From Owenia fusiformis (Eukaryota; Annelida; Polychaeta; Sabellida; Oweniidae), in NCBI GenBank assembly GCA_903813345.2, contig CAIIXF020000002.1, positions 162,001 through 226,000 of the forward strand: a stretch of DNA of 64,000 nucleotides, read 5' to 3'. Below are positions 34,105-48,000 of this stretch, one piece after another; position 1 is the first letter of the stretch; every line of letters starts with the position of its first letter. The translations under genes and the position numbers were made by a program. The notes beneath the pieces are model-generated. The model ran no database searches and had not been told where the DNA came from. It was given only the letters and a program-made list of their open reading frames with translations.

Positions 34105-35972
34105 GATTCTTTTGTATTTTAATGTAAAAAGAGCTGAATACTTCAAAGGCGAGTGGTGAGCGGGATTGGCCCAGGGCTGGCTGATGTTGGATGTTATATT
34201 GCGATAGAGCAATCGTGATTTATAAATCTCCACAATTCCCATGCCAGATCTTTTATATCCAGTTATTAATAAAACAGAATCCCAATCTTCATGCATGGCA
34301 CGATTGGCATATTTTGTTTCCATGTTCAAACAATCGATAGAATTATCCATCAGATTAGTGACTGTTTTTCATAAATTCGGTATAATTAAAACTCATGAGT
34401 TGTAGCTAAATAAGTGGATTGAAACTCTTTATATTTTACTTGCACAAATTTTGTATAAGGAATGAAAGATCTTTAACGTATTTAGATTATAAAAATACTC
34501 TCGAAACTACAACACTCGAAGGCGTGTCTCTGAAAATGATATCCAGAGGGACAGATCAGAAAAAGGGGTGAAATTAAGGCGTTTGGACCTGTCCGACCCC
34601 TTCAAATTAGCGTTTATCCGATTGCAATTGTTCTATTGAGCAAGCCACAACCATGCAAAGCAAAGCGACCTTCACATTATTAATAATAAGTATCTCTGAA
34701 TATTATGTTTGCTTTTTATATAGCTATTTTGTTAATTGAACAGCAAACACTCAAGACCAACTAAACCATATCACATCTATTTTCAGTATTTTCTAAAAAT
34801 ACATTTTCTATTTAACGAGAACGCGAGTCCATGTAGTTTTGATTTTTAGACAAACTCACATCATTTATATTGAGAAAAATAATTAAAAAGGAGTCTGATG
34901 CATTCAACAATCGGACACTGAGAATTTATCTGACTTGTCGATTTCTAAATAACGACGTCGTGTTGGGTGATAGTGGCGTATCGATCACCGGCGTTGGTAT
35001 ATAATAGCTCACAATTCGAGTAGCAGTCTTAATTGCAACACAGTTCCTTCAGCAAAAGAGGACAATACTTTATTGGAAACACTAAAAGCGCACGACATTC
35101 ACATTTAATAGCTTGGCGGACGTACATTAGTTTAACAGTGGGGAACTTTCTTGGAAGTTTTGGTGTAGAAAGTCAGAGAACATCGACGGGGGAACTTAAC
35201 ATTAATTGGATTCACCAAAAACATTCAAATGGATTTTGCTAAACGTGTAGTAAGATAGTACCCCTTGGAGTAGCTAATCAGAGAACGTCACCGCATGGAT
35301 ATTGAGACGGAAAGCTTCTACACAATATGAACACTATGAATTCATAATCGCGCAAAACTCTATTTCTGCGTTTTAAACTAATGGCACAGTGGATTGACAC
35401 TACTTAAGACCAAACACGTATTTCTATGAGAACGATACATTGCGTAAAGTGATCTTTGGGAGTAAAAACTCGATTCTTACGGACTAAAACATCGGACGCC
35501 GTGTGACAGTGTGATATTCAGACATAAAATTCAGCAATATCCTTATATTTCTCCATTGCATTAACCATGTTTTTCAATAGATAGTCACAGGATGTGAATT
35601 GACGACAAGGATATCAATAACCGTCGCTTGGAATGATCAACAGCAAAACGAAATGAACTAACTAGTGACAGCTACGATTAAACATTTGGGATTAGAACAC
35701 GGTTATCCCAATATCTTTACCGTATATTTGGATAACATTCAATGTCAAGCTTGTGAACACTCCAGTCTAGTAAACATTTCCCAAAGCAGGAGAATTTCCC
35801 TTGTTGGTTTGATTAAAAGCGACAAGGCATTTACAGAAGACATCTGAGAATACTTGAAGATTCTGGTAGAAGCACTCACTCACGGTGGATCACATTGCTA
35901 CTACTCGATAACGAGAAGATTCTAAATAATCCATAGCAGTGTTTCTGTCAAGCGCTGACAACAGAGGCAATT
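34105..35972 (+). other. Upstream region of the CA10-like gene
   Basis: No repeat or gene recognised. Should contain the promoter and 5' untranslated exon(s) of the gene starting at 35973. Confidence 0.4.
34998..35030 (+). promoter_or_regulatory. Possible TATA core promoter of CA10-like gene
   Basis: TATATAA at 34998-35004 with an initiator-like GCAGTCTT about 26 bp downstream, in a less AT-rich context than usual here. It would imply a 5' UTR of about 0.95 kb or an undetected intron. Weak evidence only. Confidence 0.25.
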
Positions 35973-36024
35973 ATGAAGACAAACTTGGGCCTGTGTATAA
36001 CACTAATATCACTACTGGAATCAG
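35973..36024 (+). CDS. CA10: CA10-like exon 1 (start, signal peptide)
   Basis: MKTNLGLCITLISLLES plus one base, donor GTAAGA. First ATG of a good signal peptide; joins exon 2 in phase 1 to give VYGTTWSEWW. Confidence 0.82.
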
Positions 36025-39000
36025 GTAAGAGTTTATTGTTTAGGATTAATAATAATATTAAACAAACTTGGGCCTGTATATAACACTAATATCACTACTG
36101 GAATCAGGTAAGAGTTTATTGTTTAGGATTAATAAGAATATAAGACAAACTTGGGCCTGTATATAACACTAATATCACTACTGGAATCAGGTAAAAGTTT
36201 ATTGTTTAGGATTAATTAATAATAATATTAGACAAACTTGGGCCTGTGTGTAACACTAATATCAATACTGGAATCAGGTAAAAGTTTGTTTAGGATTAAT
36301 AATAATATTAAACAAACTTGGGCCTGTATATAAAACTATTATCACTACTGGAATCAGGTAAACACACTTGGTCCTGTATATAATACTAGTTTCACAACTG
36401 GAATCAGGAGTTTATTGTTTAGGATTAATTAGGTTTTAATCCTGGCTTGCAGATTTTGAATTCAGCACGTACGAAAACCCTGTTCTCAGTATAATTTGGG
36501 CTGTAGCGCTAGCGTAGGGTATTTTACAGGCCCGTAGCCAGAGTGGTGGGATGTTCGGTGGGTTCGAAGGATTCATTAGAAAACATTAACAAAAAATGGT
36601 TTGAAATGCTTAGAATGCACCATATACAATTTAAATTTTAAACATTTCGGGTTGCAGTGATGCAAATCCCAAAAATTGCACCTCCCCTTGACATTTACGT
36701 GCTACGCCCCTGTACATGTGTGTTAACCTTTGGACTCATGCAATGTAGAGTATGTAAAATTAAAAATATTAATATATCGGGAATAAATAGGTGAATAAGA
36801 CGGCCTGTTGTTAAAGAAAACACAAAATGAAATCCTACGCCAAGCAGGGGCGGATCTGGGAACCAACAAGGGGGGGGGGGGGCAAACTTGTGGTCTGAGA
36901 AAAAAACGTCCGCGCTTGCGCTGAAAAAAATTTTGGGCCCCAAAAACCCAAAAGTGGGCCCAAATTTTGAAATTTTGAGGCCCATTTTTTTCAAAATTTG
37001 GCCTGAAATTAAAAAACAAGGCATAAGAAGGCCAATTTAAGACCTAAAAGGCCTACTTTTTGGGGCCTTAAAGCCTTTTTTGGCTCAAATTTGTTTTTGG
37101 GCACAATTTTTTTTTCTGGGCCCACCAAAGATCCGCCAGTGCCAAGGGCTGATGTAAAACAGTCAGTCCACCCCAATTGGGATCGAATCCACGATCCCTC
37201 GCTTACAATGCGATTGCTCTGCCACTGAAATGATGAAGTTGTTTGAGACTTTTTAGGAGGCCATGTAAGCAAAGCTAGATCTGGACATTTCCTTTTTTCT
37301 GGAAATATCAGGGAATTTCATTTTGAAAAAGGGGTACGAACCCTGTTTTCATCATTCTGGGCACTTTTAAAGTGATTCTGGTTATATTTAGGCCAAAGTT
37401 GTCAAAAGTGAACTCCCTGGAATTTTTCAAAAAGTGAACCCCCTTGGCAAATCCTTGCTACGGGCCGTCGTAAGGTGCCGTGTTGAAGGGTAATGTGTTA
37501 GTGCATGCTGTTTCATGCATAATCATTATTAGAAAAGCAAGCTTGACGTTTTAAACATCTGCAAAAGCCGTAATTGCATTACCATTTCGCTCTGATCTTT
37601 TCATTAGCTCAATTTAATCTAAATTCTATTACAGTCATCCTCGTGTCCAATGTAGTGAAAAAACTCATACATTACACAGATATCAACTCAGCTCATCTGC
37701 ACAATATCAAATAAAATAATTATCTCCATAGAACATTGTCAAACTTTTTTTCTGACTCTACAGTAAAAGGACACATAGTAATCATTGATATTTGATGATT
37801 CCTTCCGAACATCCGAAACGAATAGTTTATTTTCTTATTTTTCGGCATTGCTCAGAATGAGTACTAAACCAATAACTTAATTCCCCATTCCTTGCTCATT
37901 TTACGACATTTACTCTTGTCGTGTTCTGAACATGACCGATGTGACTTTTTCTTCCCAGGCAATATTTTCTAACTCAGCTTATCTCGAATGTGCAGCAAGT
38001 GGAAATTAATTTAGGAGCATTTAATAACAATAGCAAATTTGTTCTGGGTAGTCTCATTGAGCTAATCTGTTCCTCCTTAGACCTATAGATTCTGTTTTAT
38101 TAAGTTATAGGGGAATCTTGCTACACTCCATTCCATAGGTTTAGCAACTGGAGTTTTTTTACATGAAAGACTCAATGTTTGAATCGTATTTTGTTCCTTA
38201 ATAACAGGAGTTTGAAAATTTGTAACAAACCTGATGATTTTTTTGAATTGCCAAAACAGATAGGATACATGATTCCATACGTGATCCTAGAGAGATCTCT
38301 GGTTGCCAAACTTATAACGGGGGGGGGGAGATTGTATAACATGCGCCTTATAATACATGTTAGCTTTTGTGTACTGTATGATGAGGTGACTTGGGCATGT
38401 GATGTTTTTAGTGAAGAAGACGACCTGTTTTTTAATTAGACCAAAAATATTTTTAAATCAAATAGACACATCAGAATTTTACACATGAACAGCTATAAAG
38501 ACACTAGACTTGGTGCCAAGCAAGGAAAAATCATCGCCAAATACATACGTATATCTATAGGCCTACACAGCATATTACATGAATAAATCAACAGCGATTA
38601 ACCAGCACGAGTCTTCTTTTTTAGTTAACAAGTCAATACAAGAAAGATTGATGGAATCTGATATCACAAATTGGATTTACATCTAAGTGAATAGAGAGAC
38701 ACAATTATCATATCATATTCCATCTATTCATATAATATCAATTATCATATCATATAATATCAATTATCATATCATATGATTAACAATCATTTCTAGACAA
38801 CTATTTTCTATTCTATTGTCAATTTTCCTATCAACGCTTAAGGCAGAATAGAAAAGGATCTGATAAATTGGCTCCTCAAAGTTGCTAGTTTGTTAATTCT
38901 GTATCGACAGTATTTGAACTAATGAAATTTGTTTTTTCTTCCAGTGTACGGTACAACCTGGTCGGAATGGTGGAAGTACGCGGATGGGATTTCAGGTGAG

Positions 39001-42000
39001 GGTAGTGTAACGGATATATTATATGACGTAGATAGTCACGTGTTCGAATTATCGATCAGTTTGATTGGTCAGCATCTTGCCTAAATTTGATTGGCTAATC
39101 ACTTTGATACAATTGTCGCTACACTACCATCGTACATAGGTATTATGTTCGGCCACGTCAACAATTCCTTACAACTTTCCCCGATCATTTCAATTCAATA
39201 GTCGTACTTATTTGTCTTACTACATTCATGTAACAAGCACAATTTCTTAAATCCCAATTCTGAAATATCGACTAAATTTCAACAAGCCAATGAAGATATT
39301 ACCGTGAGTCAAAACTGATTCTAGATTAGTCACTCATCGGCCTAACAGACCGTGATAAATAAATTAACAGTTCTGTATCATTATTGTTTTTTCTGTGAAG
39401 TCTCGAACAAACGTCAATAAAGATTTACTTTAGTTCTTTAGATGATTTACTCATACATTTGGAGAAACGTAATCTGATAATTCACTCACTGGAGCTTGGA
39501 AAACAATTATGACCAGGTTTAAATTCTTCGATTTATATAAGTCACAGTATCATCGAACCGTATCATCATTGTTTTCGGGTCTGATTTTAGAGCCGGGCGA
39601 TTTATTACAAGAATTATGGAAATCGAATTTTGGACTTTTTATGATCGTTCATGGGAAATTGGATTCGCGATAAAAATATTTTAACAGTAAAATAATTATC
39701 TTTAATTGGATTGTGTGGTATTACCGTCATATGTTAGAAAAAGCCAATACTTTGATTGAATTCCAAAAACGTATCATTAACACTAGTAATCCCTCGAGGG
39801 TTAAGTTTGTCTGCAACGTTTAACACGAAATTGTGTTGATATTGAGAACAAACCTACTTGATAGACTCTGCTATCGAGGCCAGCAAGGAAATGTAATTAA
39901 ATACAGGTCTAACTTATCCAAATTTGTAATTCTGTAATACTGATATATACCCGAGCGAGTCGATTATCCATTGATCAATATTGAAAAAACATTGACCACA
40001 AAAGTGACTACACACAGCAAAACTCGATGGAGTTACACGCTGTTATTACAATTTGCTACTGTTGAGCATATCCGAAACGGAACAGTTCTTTGTGAGAATT
40101 ATTAATCGATCAAACCATTATAATGATTTGACCACCTATTCCAAACTATACCGGTGTAAAAGAAATTATGGTCCCCTGGGAATTATGGTCCCCTTTCCTT
40201 GCGGCCCTTACTGGCCCTGACTGTGTATAAATAATAAGGAAAATAATTTTAATTAGGTCACCATATAAATCAATAGAGAGTAGGAACAAAATTTGATAGG
40301 ACCACCTACCCTTTTACACCTGGTATGAAAGAAATTATGGTCCCCCAGGAATTATGGACCCCTTTCTTAACAGCCCTTTCTGGCCCTGATTGTGTCTAAG
40401 ATAATAGGGGAAAGAGGTCACCATATATCAATGAAGAGTAGGATCATAATTTGATAAGACCTTCTACCCTTTTCCACCGGGTACTGTTGGGGTCATTTAG
40501 ATCTCATTAACATCGACAATGTTTTTATTTCTTGTATTCAGATCCCAATGGACTTGGTTTTGAAACCAATGGGATAATTTTGCGTATCCTATCAAAAAGC
40601 ATCATTTCAAAAGTTAAAAGGAAATGAAGAACGCCGATTGGTAATTATAACGCGGAAATAAGCGAATTGTTAAAATATGGAAACAAATGCGCTCAATATC
40701 AGCATTTCTATATCTCAACGTAGAATCAATTTTTGGATAAGTCCGACTTAGTTGAATTTGAATCCCCTTTCCTTTGTCGCAGTCCCTTTGAATTTGCCTG
40801 TAATAACTTCTATCGACTTCACGCTGGCACCCTGTTTTAATAAAGATATCTGAAGTCTCTGATTGAAGAACATAGAAAGTTAGATGAAGCGTTTGTCAGA
40901 TCACACAATGTATAATATTCCTAATCAAATATAGAATGAAGCTAATCTCTAAGTTATTTCCTCCAGTGCTAGAATAAGCTCAACTGATATTACCAATCTT
41001 CATTGTAAGACTTGTCTAGTCATGTTCCATTTATGTTCTTTGGGCTTTTGACATTTACATGAAAAGAGGGTTGCTATATTTTTAGATTTTATTTTCATAA
41101 TAATATTTTATTCAAAGCAAAAAGAGAGAACAACAAAGTAAGAACAAGTCTCTGGAAAACAGTGTCTCAAATTGATAAACTTTCTGCTCATAACTAGCCC
41201 GTCTATTTATTGAAAGCCTATATTGAATCCATTTAAAGAAGGTGGACTTGCACTCTTCAGTTGGAATGGACTTTGTATTTAAGATCTTCAATGATTCGAT
41301 GAAAATTCACATTACGTTTCATATAACGAGATCACGATTTCACTGACACATGAGATAAAACATTGCCTCCAATATTCCACACTCTTAACATTTTACCCAT
41401 CCCTGTCTTTAATTAAAATATTGTTTTACATTTTACACCATTCTTTTGCATTGTGTGTTACAGCGTAGGTTTGAATTTCTGAATCTCTTAATATATTGCT
41501 TTATAATATGACGTTTATTTTATATATTTTGTGCCATTCAAACATTGGCCTTCTACGGGCTATCAAATTATCCCAACGGCAACATAAATATAACTGGGCT
41601 GTATTCACAAATTAAACCGTGATCTCGTGCTGAAATGCCCTACCCATGGCCCAATGTGTTTTTTCCGTTCATGTCAGTGTCGCACAAACAATGTTTTCTG
41701 TCACGGGATTGAATTAATCTACTTACTATAATACTTACATTGGAGTAATTAATTGATTTTGTTTAATACGTTATTAGATGACACTGTAATTGATTTGTGT
41801 TTGTAAGCTGCCGATTGACATCAATTGTACATTAATTGGCATAAATTGAGAAAGACATGACATGGAAGAATTGTTTCTCTAATTCGGTGTGTTTTCCTTT
41901 GTGGCATTCTTAGGGTAATTATTACAAAAAAATAATATTTGGAAAATTAGTTAGCATGCAAACATATTATAAATGCCATCAGAAAATGGGTCGATTAAAT

Positions 42001-45000
42001 TTACTCGTAATGTTTTAAAAATCCTTATAAAAACAAAATATACAGGGTGACCAGAAAAAAAGTCGACCTTTGTTTTTTCATTCAACTTCCACATAAATGC
42101 CACGATCTGTTCCATTTGTGGCACAGATGTACATCAGTCAATGCATAACATTTTGCCAGAGTTGTTATGTATAATCTGCCAGGTATCCATGATCGCACGG
42201 TATTCGTGATACAGGTGAACATGCAGTCAGACAAGTGGTGCTTTACGACATCATGTCGGAAAATGTCATCAATGTCGTAATTATGACTATGGTCTATAAA
42301 AACTCCAATTTTATTCAACTAAGATCTCAAAATAACTATACTATATGTTTATACCATACTATGCTTTACTCTATACTAAACGATACTATATTCCACGAGT
42401 AAGCCGAAACACAAACTATCGCGTGAATCGAAATTAGGTACATCTAAATGTTGATCTTATCTTTAGCTAAACGTCAGAAAAACATGAAATTGATTTTGTT
42501 CAGAAGATTTGGAATAATGTCATATTTGAAATGCTTAAGTCAGTGGATACGGATTATTGGAATACGTACCTGAATATACTGACAATCGCATTTTCCTTCT
42601 TAAACTGCATTATTTTCTCGTCGAAGTAAATCAATACAATCCAGATTTTACTCTTTTCCGGCGTTCGATTTTGCTCTGATTCTTTAAATTCGAGTTTTAA
42701 TTTTCGAGTTACCCATCAATTAACTATATATATGATTAATCATATTTCAATAGTGAATAGTCAGAAAATCACGACGCTTATTTTCTCAAAAAGTTTAGAT
42801 CCAACTGACATCATACTCCTCTTAAATACCACGGGAACTACTTTAGACATCTTTTCAGTCATACGCAGAGGATAGTGTGGAAACCGTTTGTAAAAGGGTA
42901 ATCAATACCCGGATATAAATCATGCTCTCTGTGCTAAGTTATCTAATTAAGAGGATATGATGTTTGGGAGATAATGACAGACGTTCCTGTACTCCCTCAT
43001 ATACCAAATACAGCATCGATAAATCACTGAACATAAAAACCAAGAGCATCCTTGGTACAAAAAACTCGTCCACAATATTTCAGTATATCACTTGACATGA
43101 GTTCCTTAAGAATTAAATAGTATGACGTTAAATAATGAAGATCTCAACACGTGCACAATAGGGTTACAACGATATCCTAATTTCCAATCTATAAGTGTGG
43201 TAGATTGTCTATTATTTGTAGGGATATCTTTTACGAGAATGTCACTTCTGACTCTTTGTTTACTTGTCGTGTATTATGGATGCGTTTGGGAAGTGATTTA
43301 AGATCCAGAAGTCGATCATTGCCTTCAAATGTTAAGGTTGATATCTCAATAGTGTGAACTATTGGTTCCCTAGGATGTATAGTCCATACAGTATCTCGTG
43401 TTTGTGTTAATGCATATCCACAGGCTATTTACATATTGGACTTTGATTTTGGTCATTTTGGTTCATTTCCCAGTTTCCATCGATTTTAAAGTTGAGCCTT
43501 CGTCAATATAATCGACAATTAGTCAAAACATTAAACTCCTCATGAATCTTTTACTAGATAGTTTTATTACACAACAACTTTCTCACTTCTAGAACACAGC
43601 TTACAATTTTACCATTTTAAACTTCAAAAATTGTATATTTAGCTAAAATTAAAAAAAGTGATCCTTATTATCTGCTTCTTCGTCCTTTCCTTTAGTTAGT
43701 ATTTCTTGTATCTAGGCTAACCACCCCTTTTTGTAGCCCCACTCAGAGAGCCTATAAGCTATGCATGTCCACATTCCGAGTACATTGGGGTCATTTTGAG
43801 TACATCCTAGTCCTTCCCTTTTGTACCCCTACTGTAAGAGCCTGCCAACAGTATATGTCCGCATCCGGGTACTTTTGGGTCATATTTAGTACTCCTGGGT
43901 CCGTAAACTGTAAGAGCCTGCCAGCTGTATATGTCCGCATCCGGGTACTTTTGGGTCATATTGAGTACTCCTGGGTCCGTAAACTGTAAGAGCCTGCCAG
44001 CTGTATATGTCCGCATCCGGGTACTTTTGGGTCATATTTAGTACTCCTGGGTCTGTAAACTGTAAGAGCCTGCCAGCTGTATATGTCCGCATCCGGGTAC
44101 TTTTGGGTCATATTTAGTACTCCTGGGTCCGTAAACTGTAAGAGCCTTTCAGGTGTATATGTCCGCATCCGGGTACTTTTGGGTCATATTTAGTACTCCT
44201 GGGTCCGTAAACTGTAAGAGCCTGCCAGCTGTATATGTCGGCATCCGGGTACTTCTGGGTCATATTGAGTACACCTGGGTCCGTAAACTGTAAGAGCCTG
44301 CCAGCTGTATATGTCGGCATCCGGGTACTTTTGGGTCATATTGAGTACTCCTGGGTCCGTAAACTGTAAGAGCCTGCCAGCTGTATATGTCCGCATCCGG
44401 GTACTTCTGGGTCATATTGAGTACACCTGGGTCCATAAACTGTAAGAGCCTGCCAGCTGTATATGTCCGCATCCGGATACTTCTGGGTCATATTGAGTAC
44501 TCCTGGGTCCGTAAACTGTAAGAGCCTGCCAGCTGTTTATATCCGCATGCGGGTACTTTTGAGTCACATTGAGAACTCCCTGGTCCGTAAACTGTAAGAG
44601 CCTGCCAGTTGTATATGTCCGCATCCGGGTACTTTTGGGTCATATTAAGTACATCCGAGAGTCTTTCCCTTTTGTATCCCATCCCTGTTTGAGTTTGCTC
44701 CCCACTGCTTTCGTATTGATATCAATGAGTATTCAGTTGTGGAGTCCACGTGTCTCGAACCTATTTTTACTTTCAATTTGTCTTATTTTAGGACCGGAAT
44801 TCTGGGGACTTTTAAATCTTGAATGGACGATATGCACCAAAGGAAAGAGACAATCTCCAGTAAATATCGAACCCAAAAGGCTTGTTTATGACCCTTATAT
44901 GAAAAACATACACATTGACCAAGCTCACGTAAGTACTCTTGTAACAATACTTGTGGGTTAAGATTAACTAAAAGTGATATATTTGATCTGTCAAAAGCGT

Positions 45001-48000
45001 ATTGGCAAGTTGCTGAAACTTCCTAGACTAAAGTCAACAGCGTTGTTTGATTACAAGTTGAATAACTTATCTGCACTTAAAATCATCTAGACAAGACTAT
45101 TAAGGAAGTCAGTCAGGAAGTAGAGAAGAATGATGCAGAAAAAGTGAGTAAAAGAGACGTTGAGTTTTGCCTATATGCCGACGATGTACTTGTTCCAAAA
45201 TATGTTATATGCTGGACATCCTATATCAATCCGTCTCATAGTCCACTGTGTAGAAATAAACTGGCTGTAAACTCCATACATTTTATTTACGCAACACACT
45301 TTTGACCATTCGACAAATATTTACAATTACATTTGTGTATGTAATGATATTTCCTATAATAAGTATATATATTTAATCGATCAGATATGTTAATAATTCC
45401 ATTCTGCCACAAGCGGGGTTGGGTTACAAAGACACTATACACTTCCACATTGATTAAGACGATTCCATTCAAATTATTTCTATTGTAAAACTACAAAACA
45501 GAGTTTCGATTCTAAATGAAAATGCGATGATCCATGAGTAGTTGATAAATGTTACTGTTGCAAAAGTCAATTACAGAACATCATAACTTCAAGTGAGTCT
45601 AATCTTTATAACTATTTAGCCTAGCTATGAGCAACCGGTATTAAAGATGTAATAAAATAAAATTACAAACAGTTGTTCTGTTAGCTAAGTTCAAGCTATT
45701 TTATTACATCTTTAAATGTTAACCCAATGCCTCAAACAATCAACCACGTGATATGAAGTATAACGTGAAATTTATGAATGTGACATCGTATATAATTCAA
45801 AAGATGACAGACTAGGAAATATTTCAAACGACATGATTGCTACTTGTTTACGACCCCCTTGTCATAAAAGTACATGAAAAACTCGATATTGCACCACAGT
45901 TTTACTAAATCTAATTATAGACAAACTGCAAAATGATCTCTTCGTCTTTGGTTCATTTATTCTACCCATCAAATCGCGTTCATTTTTCATAGACGAGGGT
46001 CGAAACATCAGTAACTCAGAACGGTTCATTAGTTAATGCTGAAGCTTCCGTCAGAATGTCCTTAAATAAATTACCCAATTCTACATCGCGTGCTACGATT
46101 TCATGAAGACGTTTTTTACTCTTGAGCTCATAGACTCTTGAGAAATCGTTAAGTTAAAATTAATAACGCATTGTAGTTCCAATTATTTAATAATACTGTG
46201 AGTAAATTACTTTATGTGAACCGTTTGAAAGGAGTCAGAGATTATTATATGAGTCTAAAATTAGTTGATTCGATTTGGATTTGGTGCAAAAAAGACGGAT
46301 CACATTATTGAGATTAATCGAAAGCAGGCATGCAACTATTATAGTTGCCCTGATTGAAGTTGAATGCCATATCGTAACTAAAAATGTTAATCCAAAACAA
46401 CACGATAGTTGAAACAACTTGTCACTGCATTTTGACAATATGTATAGCTAATTAACATGGATTATTTATTTGATGCCATATGACTTAAAGTCTTTAATCG
46501 GGACTTATAACGGGACATATTTTGAACAATGGTATCCTTGACATTGCATGTTTTGGTGAATTTGAACTCACAAACAGACGTGACAAGGAAATCACCTGTC
46601 AAACGTCAATAAGTACGCATTTAATTATTTTCTTTCTCATAAATAAATATGACTACATATACTTAAACATGGGTTTAAGAACAATGTAAGAGCATATCGA
46701 TCATTGATTGATAATACACAGACGATGCAACCATGCAAAACCCACCCGTGCTCTCATGTAATAACTCAGATGCGAGGAGACAGTTACCAGTTTCACCACC
46801 ACAGGTGGCTCGTTCGGGTCAGATAGCATGGCGGGTATAGTATAAAGTTCCCATTAACTTAAATTACATCTGTTTTAGTGGTTCAATTTTCATATAACCC
46901 TTATGTATCAACTAGTTATGCAAATTATAGAATATGTCCAATAAAAGAAAATATTTTCTGTCCAATACAAGAAAATATATTTCACTTTTTGTGATTTTAT
47001 AACATGGGGTCTGTTTGGAATCTCCCCGAACTAGAAGTCACATTTAAAAAAAATTAATATTCAAAGTTGATCAACAATTTTCGAAACCATATTCCTAGAT
47101 GTACTCTTACATCTAGATTTCAAATATGACATTTCTCTTCCTGAATTTTAAATATTCACTTCTACTCGCATCTGGAGTATTTGCAAGAGCATATTCACCA
47201 AATAAAACTAATTACTCGATACAACTTGTTTCAAATCTTATTTTTTAAATAACCTATAAAGAAACAATGTCACAATTCAGAACCCTTTGTACATGTTCAA
47301 ATATGCATTCACTAGTGCAAACTAGAAAAGACTGAACGTGTTAAAAACAAAGCAATAAAATGACATATACAACCAATCATATAGAAAACAAACCAAGAAT
47401 ATCCAAAACTCTAATATGTAGTATTCCCCACTCCATTTGAAAACTAATTGACCCCAAGGTTATGGGACATTTCATTGACACGGAAGTCCATTGCAATACA
47501 TAGTTGAAGATACTCATAGAAAGGTCATTCATTCAGATCATTCAGTCTGAAATGATGTGGGACAGACAGAAGCCACAACAGTCTATAATTTGAGTATCTA
47601 GGGGTCAACATCCATTTGCAAACTCGTCGCCATAATCCATGAAACACACGATTTCACAATAGTCATCAGGAAAAAACTGTGGCTGGTTTCGATCCCTATT
47701 TCACAACCATTAATGCCATTGCATCGATGATCCACCTAAAGATACCAACTGGAAATGGTGAATCAAGTGCATCTATCATAAGATTCCAACATCTTTGAGC
47801 ATGTCAAGTGGTAAAACTGAAAGTTCAAAACCTTTTTTTGTCCTATTTCTTAGTAAAGCCTTGAAGGTGTATCCAAGTTGCACAGTAAATAATCTTGACC
47901 TTAGAGGTTCACCACTAAACTTTTATGTTGCTGGGTTAAATCGAACAATTAGTATTCAAATGTGGGAAACTACATCCACTCACAGTTTTATATTTCTAGT

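Larger units (their letters stand above)
38996..43764 (+). other. CA10-like intron 2, first part
   Basis: No gene seen. Holds a 170-bp direct duplication at 40131-40490 and a lone transposon end at about 42042. Confidence 0.5.

Noticed and set aside
43765-44682. Series of about 70-aa minus-strand frames
   Set aside because: The same frame in successive 76-bp satellite units; no splice or start context.
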